Below, in pieces: positions 16,427-24,122 of a stretch of 64,000 nt of DNA. The stretch comes from Desulfatibacillum sp. (GTDB lineage Bacteria; Desulfobacterota; Desulfobacteria; Desulfobacterales; Desulfatibacillaceae): contig JAEINP010000017.1 in assembly GCA_016342355.1 (NCBI GenBank), positions 1-64,000 on the forward strand. The letters run 5' to 3'. The notes under the pieces were generated by a model. That model was not told the origin of the DNA, searched no databases, and saw only the letters and a program-made list of their open reading frames with translations. Made by a program: the position numbers and the translations under genes. Position 1 is the stretch's first letter. Every line of letters begins with the position of its first letter.

Positions 16427-18469
16427 ATGGACCCCATTATACCCCAGCAACAAGCAGCCAAACCGCCCGTGGAAATCACCTGTTCCAGGGATTTTCTTCC
16501 CTGGCTGGAGAGGGAGGGTGTGAGCCTGGCTTTCACCACCTATCAGAGCAGCCGTTTGTTTTTTCTGGGACTCAAGGAAAACGGGGCGCTTTCCGCCTTT
16601 GAGCGGTTGTTTGACCATGCCATGGGGCTTTGGGCCACGCCCGATTCCCTGATAATGAGCAGCCGGTATCAGCTTTGGCGTTTTGAAAACGCCCTGGCGC
16701 CCGGAGAATTATACAATGACTATGACAGGCTGTATGTCCCCAGAACCGCCCACACCACCGGTGACCTGGATGTCCACGACGTGGTGGTGGACAAGCGCGG
16801 CGACATTATTTTTGTAAACACCCTTTACAGTTGCCTTGCCAAGGTAAGCGACCGTTATAGCTTCGTGCCTTTTTGGCAGCCGCCGTTCATATCCAAACTG
16901 GCCCACGAGGACCGGTGCCACCTGAACGGTCTGGCTTTGGTGAAGGGCGAACCCAAATATGTGACCGCCGTCAGCCGGTCGGACGTGGCTGCCGGATGGC
17001 GGGACCGCCGGAACGATGGCGGAATCGTGATGGATATCCAAACCAACGAGGTAATCGCCCAGGGCCTTTCCATGCCCCACTCCCCCCGGTATTACAGGGG
17101 CAGGCTGTGGATATGCAATTCAGGCAAGGGGTATTTCGGATATATCGACATGAAGTCCGGAGAATTCGTGCCCGTGACCTTTTGCCCCGGATACATGCGC
17201 GGTTTGGCTTTTTGGGGGGATTACGCCGTGGTGGGCCTGTCCAAACCCAGGAACAAGGCCTTCACCGGCCTGGACCTGGACAAGGAACTGGAAAAAAAGG
17301 ACGCGGAAGCCCGGTGCGGCTTCATGGTTATCAATATCAATACCGGAGACGTGGCCCACTGGGTTCAGATGGAAGGGGTGGTATCGGAACTGTATGACGT
17401 CCAGGTCCTTCCCGGAGTGCGCCGCCCCATGGCGCTTGGCCTCAAAAGCAAGGAGATCTGGCACATCATCACCGTGGAATCCGATAATGTTGCGGACGGG
17501 AAAAAGACTCCTCACACCTGGCAGGTGCCTGTGGAGGACAAAACCTCCAAATACCGTTTTGAGACACAAACCGAACTCAGCCCCTCCCAGGCCATGGCCC
17601 ATGATCCCTTTTCCTTTCCCAAATTGTCGGTAAGGTGGCGCAGCCGCCCCCCGGTGGGCAATGTGAATGTGGTGACCGCGTCCAACGCGGAGGGAATTGT
17701 GGGGTCCTGCCTGTCCGAAGTCCGGCCTGACAATGTGTCGGCTGAAATCATTTCCCTGCTTGTGGCGCCTGTATACCGAAATCAGGGGATCGCAAGGAAA
17801 CTGGTGGCCATGACAGAAGACCTGCTCAGGCAAAATGGAATTAAGGCCATGGACCTGACATACCGAACCAACTGGGATGGATGCGCCGCCGTGGAACAGA
17901 TCGCCCAAAAACAGGGATGGGCCGGGTCCATGCCGCTAAGGCTCTTGGCAAAAAGTTTAACCCGGACCATTTCCAGCGCCCCTTGGCTGAATACCCCGTT
18001 TCCACACCATCTTTGCGAGGTGTTTGACTGGTCTTTATTGACCAGTGGTGAAAGGAGTGCTATCGAGCAACGCATAGGTAATGAAAAAGGATTCCCCTTG
18101 GAATTATCCCCGTTTCAGGAAGAAAGCATGATTGAACCCCTGACCAGTTTGGGGATTCGTTACAAAGGAGAAGTAGCAGGTTGGAGCGTAACCCATCGGG
18201 TCGCCCCGGATACTATCCAATATACGGCGGCATATCTTCGCGAAGATCTGCGCGGCCTGGGTGTGTCGTTGCCCTTGGCCGCAGAGTCTGCCAGAAGAAG
18301 GATAGCCTCGGGGGTGCCCAAGGCCATATTTATGATAGACGCACGCAATCATGCCGCGCTCAAATTTTTTGACAAAAACTTAAGGCCTTACATGGAGTCC
18401 ATTGCGGAAGCCCGCATGGTCCATAAACTGCTGGAGCCAGTTCAGGAACAAAGTTCCGGCCTGAACTAA
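16427..18469 (+). CDS. TIGR03032-like domain fused to two GNAT acetyltransferase domains
   Basis: 680 aa. Residues 15 to about 385 resemble TIGR03032/DUF4915: FLPWLEREGVSLAFTTYQS, DLDVHDVVVDKRGDIIFVNT, HLNGLALVKGEPKYVTAV and the LWICNSGKGYFG segment, a likely six-bladed beta propeller of unknown role. Residues ~410-540 form a GNAT domain with the acetyl-CoA loop RNQGIARKL near 451, and residues ~558-664 a second, more divergent GNAT (DLRGLGVSLPLAAES). No signal peptide, so cytoplasmic. It lies 49 nt upstream of the first FG-GAP paralogue, and a decayed piece of a related GNAT end sits inside the array at 26735, which ties it to that family. Function is not known; protein or small-molecule acetylation is a guess. 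Confidence 0.8.
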   Translation: MDPIIPQQQAAKPPVEITCSRDFLPWLEREGVSLAFTTYQSSRLFFLGLKENGALSAFERLFDHAMGLWATPDSLIMSSRYQLWRFENALAPGELYNDYDRLYVPRTAHTTGDLDVHDVVVDKRGDIIFVNTLYSCLAKVSDRYSFVPFWQPPFISKLAHEDRCHLNGLALVKGEPKYVTAVSRSDVAAGWRDRRNDGGIVMDIQTNEVIAQGLSMPHSPRYYRGRLWICNSGKGYFGYIDMKSGEFVPVTFCPGYMRGLAFWGDYAVVGLSKPRNKAFTGLDLDKELEKKDAEARCGFMVININTGDVAHWVQMEGVVSELYDVQVLPGVRRPMALGLKSKEIWHIITVESDNVADGKKTPHTWQVPVEDKTSKYRFETQTELSPSQAMAHDPFSFPKLSVRWRSRPPVGNVNVVTASNAEGIVGSCLSEVRPDNVSAEIISLLVAPVYRNQGIARKLVAMTEDLLRQNGIKAMDLTYRTNWDGCAAVEQIAQKQGWAGSMPLRLLAKSLTRTISSAPWLNTPFPHHLCEVFDWSLLTSGERSAIEQRIGNEKGFPLELSPFQEESMIEPLTSLGIRYKGEVAGWSVTHRVAPDTIQYTAAYLREDLRGLGVSLPLAAESARRRIASGVPKAIFMIDARNHAALKFFDKNLRPYMESIAEARMVHKLLEPVQEQSSGLN

Positions 18470-18518
18470 AGTTTTGCCCATTCATGATTTCATGCTATTT
18501 CGAACAAGGAGGTTCCTC

Positions 18519-21044
18519 GTGAAGACAAATACCATTGAATCAAGACAACCCTCCCAAAAGGATTTGGGGATTCTTTTAGCCGAATTGGGCTCCACCATGG
18601 TTCTGAGCCGCCCTGATCTAAACTGCGCCATGGCTGTCAAGCCCGGTAAAAAGGGGCTGAAGCATAAAGTGCATCATTTTTCTTCCCCAAAGGCTTTCGA
18701 CTCCCAAGGCGCTCTAACCAGCCAGGGCTGGGATGAAATCCGGGCCTCGGGTTTGCTCCCGGGCGTGGGGCTGGGGGCAAAATCCTCCCAGGCCCGGCTG
18801 ATAGCCCGGGGTGCTGCCACCGCATTAATGGCGGGGGCCTTCACCCTTTTCCTGGGAACGGCAAATGTCCAGGCCCGGGATCAGATAGCCTATTTTGGAG
18901 GCGCCAACCCCTTTGAAGACATTGTCATCGGGAGCCCCAAACCCGCCTTTGTGGATATTGACGCCGACGGCGACATGGATCTTTTTGTGGGGGCGGAATG
19001 GGGCCAGGTGCGCTTTTTTGAAAACAAAGGCCAAGCTGGTTTTGCGGAGATCACCGACGGCAATCCCTTGTCCGGAACCTGGGTGGGCGATCTGGCCTCT
19101 CCTGCTTTTGTGGACATAGACGGCGACGGCGACATGGATTGCTTTGTGGGAACCGAGGAATCGTATAATTACAATTATTACTCTGCGGTTTCCTTTTTCG
19201 AAAATGTGGGCACTCCCACAGAGCCGGTTTTCGAGTGGCAGGTCGGGGACAGGAAGGACCCCATGTCCGGCATGGGTTACAACCCCCTTTGGAACGTGGA
19301 TTTGACCTACGCATCCCCAACCTTTGCGGACATAGATGGCGACGGCGACATGGACGCCTTTGTGGGCGGGGCGCCTGATTATGGAAACAGTGATGCCTCC
19401 TATGTCCTTTTCTATGAAAACGTCACGGGTGAGGAGTTACAAAAGAATGGCGAATCCATCCGATTCTCCTATGGCGGCGTGCTGACCCATACAGCCGGGT
19501 TCGTGGGGTTTGAAACCCCCGATTGCGCACCTGCATTTATGGACGCAGACGGCGACGGGGACCTGGACCTTTTTGTGGGCGGGACTCTTGGTAATGTTGG
19601 TTACTATAAAAACATCGGCGACAGGAATACCCCCTTGTTCCAGGAAGTGACAGACGGCGCCCATCCTCTGAACATTAACACCTGGTCTTTTGCGGCTCCG
19701 GCTTTCACGGACGTGGACGGCGACGGACGCCTGGATGCGGTGGTCGGCAGCGGTTTTTTTAACAGCTATGATATTTCCCGAAAAAAGGTCGATTTCAATA
19801 GCGAACTCTTAACCAACCAGTCGATCCGGTATTACAGGAACGTGGGCACATCCACCGCACCCAAATTCCGGTCCAGGGGCGACAATCCCTTTAACCTGGG
19901 GCCAGCCGGATTTGGTGCGTTCCCCACCTTCGGGGACATAGACGGAGACGGGGACCTGGACGCCATGGTGGGACACCTGAGCTATTTCGCCTTATATTTG
20001 ACGAGCTCTCCTTCCAAAACCGAGATCAATCCTTTCTTCAATAAGGGCATGTTCTACTACGAAAACACCGGCACAGCCGGAGACCCCGTGTTTGTTCGGC
20101 GGATCATGGGCGAAGACCCTTTCCGGGAATTTGGATATCCCTTTTTTGTGGCTCCGGCCACGGCGGACCTCAACGATGACGGAGTCCTGGAAACCTACTT
20201 TGGTATTAATGGGATCACCGCCGGAGGGGATAAATCCGGGCCTCCAGCCTATGTGGTGGCGGGACAATATGACTCTGAGGAAAACCTGATTGTGGAATCA
20301 CAATTCAATCCCATGGAAGAACTGGAGGTCCCCTTTTTCCCTGCCCCCGCCTTTGTGGACATAGACGGGGACGGCGACCTGGACGCCTTTGTAAGCGGCA
20401 TGAATTACAGCGGGGAATACGGAAACAGCTATCTGTCGCCCACGGTGTCTTTCTTCCTCAATGAGGGCACACCCATTACACCCGGCTTTGCACCCATTAC
20501 CGCCACCAACCCCCTGGCCGACATTTTTCCCATAAGCGACACCGTGCCCATTTCCCAGTCCGTTTTTCCGGACTTTCCAAGGGTGGTTTTTGGGGACATG
20601 GATGGGGACGGGGACAACGATGCCGTCCTGGGCGCTGTTTCATTGGATGCTCTTATGAGTCGGGACAGAAAAATAAGCCAGACTGAGACACTGGATTTTC
20701 CCACAGTACGTTATTTTGAAAACACCGGAGGCAGGGCGAACGCCGTGTTCACAGAACGCACGGGAAACGCCAATCCTTTTGCCGATGCGGGTGAAAGGTT
20801 CCATGGCGCCATGCCCACATTGGCGGACGTGGATAACGACGGCGACGTGGACGCATTTATCTCGGATTGGCAGGGTAGTTGGTACTATTACCGGCACCTC
20901 ACCACCGAGGAGGCCATCGCCGCGATCAAGGATAACGGTTGGGACTTGTGCTTTGTGGATAACGCCAAACAGGAGGAATCCCTGTGGCAAACCATTAAGA
21001 AAGGGATGGGGAAGCTCTTTGGCTTTTCCAATGATATTGAATAG
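18519..21044 (+). CDS. FG-GAP/VCBS repeat protein, array member 1 (most divergent)
   Basis: 841 aa. The GTG at 18519 is chosen because AAGGAGG lies six bases ahead; two upstream in-frame starts have no such site. Residues 1-90 are the family extension, including DLNCAMAV with Cys36. At 92-119 comes a basic-hydrophobic signal-like segment ending near NVQA. Then ten FG-GAP/VCBS-type repeats follow, with the DxDxDGDxD Ca-binding loops (FVDIDGDGDMDCFVG and variants). One repeat is degenerate (ADLNDDGVLETYFG). The end (TTEEAIAAIKDNGWDLCFVD...FGFSNDIE) is only distantly like the tails of members 2-5. It lacks the shared leader and terminator of the other members. Confidence 0.85.
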   Translation: MKTNTIESRQPSQKDLGILLAELGSTMVLSRPDLNCAMAVKPGKKGLKHKVHHFSSPKAFDSQGALTSQGWDEIRASGLLPGVGLGAKSSQARLIARGAATALMAGAFTLFLGTANVQARDQIAYFGGANPFEDIVIGSPKPAFVDIDADGDMDLFVGAEWGQVRFFENKGQAGFAEITDGNPLSGTWVGDLASPAFVDIDGDGDMDCFVGTEESYNYNYYSAVSFFENVGTPTEPVFEWQVGDRKDPMSGMGYNPLWNVDLTYASPTFADIDGDGDMDAFVGGAPDYGNSDASYVLFYENVTGEELQKNGESIRFSYGGVLTHTAGFVGFETPDCAPAFMDADGDGDLDLFVGGTLGNVGYYKNIGDRNTPLFQEVTDGAHPLNINTWSFAAPAFTDVDGDGRLDAVVGSGFFNSYDISRKKVDFNSELLTNQSIRYYRNVGTSTAPKFRSRGDNPFNLGPAGFGAFPTFGDIDGDGDLDAMVGHLSYFALYLTSSPSKTEINPFFNKGMFYYENTGTAGDPVFVRRIMGEDPFREFGYPFFVAPATADLNDDGVLETYFGINGITAGGDKSGPPAYVVAGQYDSEENLIVESQFNPMEELEVPFFPAPAFVDIDGDGDLDAFVSGMNYSGEYGNSYLSPTVSFFLNEGTPITPGFAPITATNPLADIFPISDTVPISQSVFPDFPRVVFGDMDGDGDNDAVLGAVSLDALMSRDRKISQTETLDFPTVRYFENTGGRANAVFTERTGNANPFADAGERFHGAMPTLADVDNDGDVDAFISDWQGSWYYYRHLTTEEAIAAIKDNGWDLCFVDNAKQEESLWQTIKKGMGKLFGFSNDIE

Positions 21045-21249
21045 GAAATGTTGTTGTTTTACTGGTGTGGCGCGGAAAGAGGGGAAATCCCTGCGCCTAC
21101 CCAACGCTGTTGGTAAAACATTATTAACAGGGATGGGGAACTTTTTTGGTTTTTCCAATAATTTTGGAAGCTATTTCTGTTTTTTTGGGGTGTGGCGTGA
21201 GAAGAGGGGGAATTCTCGCGTCTGACCCGGGTTTGCTAACCCTTTACGC
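21003..21249 (+). repeat. 127-nt tandem duplication covering the 3' end of paralogue 1 and leader
   Basis: The block beginning GGGATGGGGAAG at 21003 (last codons of paralogue 1) recurs, diverged, from 21130. Each copy continues through a CTTTTCCAATGA-like stretch and a GTGTGGCG...GAGGGG leader hairpin (21066-21100 and 21190-21220). The second copy carries the leader used by paralogue 2. The first leader copy has lost its base pairing. Confidence 0.7.
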
Positions 21250-21269
21250 GTATAGGAGTGGTAGTATTT
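21190..21269 (+). promoter_or_regulatory. Shared leader element L2 before paralogue 2
   Basis: Contains the arms CGTGAGAA and TTCTCGCG around a G-rich loop (AGAGGGGGA), then ACCCTTT and AGGAG about 11 nt before ATG 21270. The stem pairs fully with a G-T wobble. Compared with the other copies the stem has exchanged base pairs, as described in the findings. Confidence 0.6.
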
Positions 21270-23792
21270 ATGAACAGAGGGAAATTGGTTACTACAAACG
21301 ATCCACAAGAAGTTGAGAAGGCGCTGGCTCAGGTCGGCTCAACCGTGCTTTTGGCGAATTCCAAAATGGGATGCGCCATGGCGCTTACTAACACAGGCAA
21401 AGGCATTGAAACAAAGGCCCATTGCTTTTCAACCCCCCACCCCATCACCGCCAAGGGCGCACTCAGCCGTAGTGCCCATAAAGAGATTACTGCTTCCGGA
21501 ATCATGCCTTCCATGGCCTGTGGTTCCCATGCCTCCACGAAAAGGCTTGTGGCCCGCGGCGCCATGGCGGCCGCTTTCTCCGGCGCCCTGTTTCTGGGCA
21601 TGGGAGCGGACAATGCCATGGCCCAGAGTTTGGGGTACAATTATTTTGGCGGAACCAACCCCCTGGGAGAGGTGGTGGCCACCTTGTCCAAGCCAGCCTT
21701 TGTGGACATAGACCATGATGGCGACATGGATTGCTTCATCGGGGAAATGGAAGGATCCATTCAGTACTGGAAAAACAACGGTCAAGCAGGCTCACCGGAC
21801 TTTATGCAGTTGACCGGGGACGCAAACCCCCTCACCGGCACCCGAAGTTTCATGGACCGGCCGGCTCCCACCTTTGTGGATATTGATGGCGACGGCGACA
21901 TGGACTGCTTCATCGGCAGTGAGTACCCAGTGACCCAAAGATTGATGCTTGAAAAAGGCGACAGCGTTCAATCGGCGGTATCCTTTGTGGAAAACATAGG
22001 CACCCCCCAGGCTCCGGTGTTTGACTGGTCCGGAGTGATTACCGACACCCGTAAAACCATCACCCAAAATCCCCTTCTTGTACAAAGTGTCTATTGCGCC
22101 GTTCCCACCTTTGTGGATATCGATGGCGACGGCGACATGGACGCCTTTGTGGGGGATTACCGGGGCTATATCCATGGTTACGAAAACGTGACCGGCGAGC
22201 CAAACAAAAGCATAACGTCCACCATTGCCTTTTATGCCAAGGGCCTGCTCCAGGATTCCAATGGGGATAATATTCAGGCATACTACGGATATGCGGCGCC
22301 CGTTTTTATGGACGGGGACAACGACGGCGACATGGACCTGTTTGTGGGCAACCGGTTCGGCCTTATCCAGTATTACGAAAACACCGGAGATAATGAGAAT
22401 CCTGAGTTCAACGAACGGACCATGGACCAGAATCCCCTGCCGGTGAATCCCGGGCAGAATTCCGCCCCCGCTTTCGCCGATATCAACGGGGACGGCCGGA
22501 TGGATGCGTTCTTCGGCACATCATTGTCCATCTATGCCAGCAAAGCGGAGGATTTGCCCCATTCCTTGACCAGTATGAACATGCGGTATTACCAGAATGT
22601 GGGGACAGCCGCCAAGCCGGACTTCCGGTCCCGGGGAGATAACCCGTTTAATCTGGGTCCCAAGGCCTTTGCGCCTAACCCCGTCCTGGGAGACGTGGAC
22701 GGGGACGGCGATCTGGACGCCCTGGTTGGAAGCGACGACAATTTTTACTCGTTCATCTGGCTCATCCAGGGTTATGAGGGCAAGACGGACGACGCAAAAC
22801 TTATATCCAAACTTTATGGCCAGACCCTGGGATACTATGAGAACACAGGCACTGTAAGCGATCCGGTTTTCGCCGCCAAGCAGGGAGAGAACAATCCTTG
22901 GGGAGACCGGAACTGGTACCTTCCTTCCCCGGCCATCGCGGACCTGAACGGAGACGGCCTAAATGAAGTCTATGTGGGCCATACAGAAGAAAATGATTAC
23001 CTGGTGCTGTCACGAAAACAAAACAGTTTCGAGACCGGAGTCATTGACGCCTACGCCTATCGTAATATCTCGGATACCAGGTCTTTCGAATCCATGGACG
23101 TGAATCCTTTCCGAAACCTGGAATTGCCAATCTATCCCAGCCCTGCTTTCACGGATATTGACGGGGACGGCGATCTGGACGTTTTTGTTGCCGGAACTGT
23201 AGGCAACGGCTACAGCTATAATGCGCAAATCCAGTTCTTCCGCAACGTAGGATCGGCCATTTCTCCCACTTTCACGTTGGTGCAAGGGGATGCCAATCCT
23301 CTGACCGGCGTGGAGGGAATGATCTATCCCCGTTTGAGTTTTGCCGATGTGGACGGGGACGGCGATCTGGACGCGGTCTTGACCGATCTCCCCTTACAGG
23401 CCCCCAGGAAAGACGGGATGGAAGAACCGGTCTATCCCGGAGTCCGGTATTTTAAAAATACAGGGACCAAAACCGCCCCGGTATTCGTGGAGAAATTGGA
23501 AGGCGCCAATCCCTTTGACGTGGTGGTTGACAAAGCCATTCCCACGGGCGTGGCCCTGGCCGATATTGATAACGACAAGGATGTGGACGCCGTGGTCGGG
23601 GATGTTTTCGGCAAGGTGTATTACTTCCGTAACATCAAGACCGTAGAGGAAGCCAACGCCATCCTCAAGGATGATGATAACTGGCTGTGCTTTGTAAACA
23701 GCGCCCAGTCCGAGACCTCACTTTGGGACAGGCTGACCGATTCTTGCAAGCAGAGCGCCCAAAAAATTAAGGACTTTTTTTCTCCGTCCTGA
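21270..23792 (+). CDS. FG-GAP/VCBS repeat protein, array member 2
   Basis: 840 aa, ATG 21270 within the shared leader context. Residues 1-90 are the conserved extension (NDPQEVEKALA, MGCAMALTNTGKG with Cys35). KRLVARGAMAAAFSGALF at 91-108 leads to an AMAQ cleavage-like site near 118. Ten Ca-binding repeats follow (FVDIDGDGDMDCFIG type; DLNGDGLNEVYVG is the weaker seventh). The tail begins IKTVEEANAILKDDDNWLCF and ends DFFSPS. FG-GAP repeats of this kind form beta-propeller blades in integrin-like or secreted proteins, so export is inferred. A strong terminator follows. Confidence 0.87.
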   Translation: MNRGKLVTTNDPQEVEKALAQVGSTVLLANSKMGCAMALTNTGKGIETKAHCFSTPHPITAKGALSRSAHKEITASGIMPSMACGSHASTKRLVARGAMAAAFSGALFLGMGADNAMAQSLGYNYFGGTNPLGEVVATLSKPAFVDIDHDGDMDCFIGEMEGSIQYWKNNGQAGSPDFMQLTGDANPLTGTRSFMDRPAPTFVDIDGDGDMDCFIGSEYPVTQRLMLEKGDSVQSAVSFVENIGTPQAPVFDWSGVITDTRKTITQNPLLVQSVYCAVPTFVDIDGDGDMDAFVGDYRGYIHGYENVTGEPNKSITSTIAFYAKGLLQDSNGDNIQAYYGYAAPVFMDGDNDGDMDLFVGNRFGLIQYYENTGDNENPEFNERTMDQNPLPVNPGQNSAPAFADINGDGRMDAFFGTSLSIYASKAEDLPHSLTSMNMRYYQNVGTAAKPDFRSRGDNPFNLGPKAFAPNPVLGDVDGDGDLDALVGSDDNFYSFIWLIQGYEGKTDDAKLISKLYGQTLGYYENTGTVSDPVFAAKQGENNPWGDRNWYLPSPAIADLNGDGLNEVYVGHTEENDYLVLSRKQNSFETGVIDAYAYRNISDTRSFESMDVNPFRNLELPIYPSPAFTDIDGDGDLDVFVAGTVGNGYSYNAQIQFFRNVGSAISPTFTLVQGDANPLTGVEGMIYPRLSFADVDGDGDLDAVLTDLPLQAPRKDGMEEPVYPGVRYFKNTGTKTAPVFVEKLEGANPFDVVVDKAIPTGVALADIDNDKDVDAVVGDVFGKVYYFRNIKTVEEANAILKDDDNWLCFVNSAQSETSLWDRLTDSCKQSAQKIKDFFSPS

Positions 23793-23811
23793 TTTTTAAG
23801 TCCCAATAGCA

Positions 23812-23860
23812 AAACCTAAGAAGGGGGAGCCCTTAAAGGGGCTCCCCCTTCTTTAGGTTT
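23812..23860 (+). terminator. Terminator after paralogue 2
   Basis: Long, almost perfect stem (AAACCTAAGAAGGGGGAGCCC paired with GGGCTCCCCC...TTAGGTTT, one bulged base). The same hairpin follows paralogue 4 with AAACG/CGTTT in place of AAACC/GGTTT, a compensatory exchange that supports selection on the structure. Confidence 0.85.
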
Positions 23861-24043
23861 GCGGGGTTACGTTTTTCGCCTACGGGCAGTTTTTTTTTGC
23901 AAACTCAAATTCAGTCCAGCATTGCACCCGGTTTCCGGGAGACTCGGGCGCCAAAAAAAATGAAAAAATATAAATTCAGTTTGATTTATTGTGTTGGTAA
24001 TATACGCTTATTAAAATGATGATAATATCCAATTGGGGGATGG
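23812..24043 (+). repeat. Intergenic repeat copy A (paralogues 2-3)
   Basis: About 230 bases nearly identical to copy B (29619-29872) between paralogues 4 and 5. It contains the terminator, a GCATTGCACCCGGTTTCCGG stem region (arms GCACCCG / CGGGYGC) and an A/T-rich tract ending in ATACGCTTATTAAAATGATG. It shows that a gene-plus-spacer block was duplicated. Confidence 0.8.
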
Positions 24044-24045
24044 GG

Positions 24046-24122
24046 GAGCAGCGCGGGAAGAGGGGGAATTCTCGCGGCTACCTAACAACGCAGTAACCTT
24101 TAACGATTTAGGAGTAGAATTC
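24046..24122 (+). promoter_or_regulatory. Shared leader element L3 before paralogue 3
   Basis: CGCGGGAA and TTCTCGCG arms around the loop GAGGGGGA, then AACCTTT and TTAGGAG eight bases before ATG 24123. This copy has the most perfect 8-bp stem. Confidence 0.6.

Noticed and set aside
20716-21225. Plus-strand frame overlapping the 3' end of paralogue 1
   Set aside because: It is a shifted frame over the repeat gene followed by the tandem duplication; no motif or start supports a separate gene.
21190-21269. Leader element read as a known riboswitch (c-di-GMP, cobalamin, SAM or preQ1)
   Set aside because: I compared the conserved core by eye and none of the hallmark sequences match. I therefore report it only as an unnamed structured leader.
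24033-24122. Upstream in-frame start for paralogue 3, giving 30 more residues
   Set aside because: The extra codons would translate the shared leader hairpin and have no counterpart in the other paralogues, while ATG 24123 has a good ribosome binding site.
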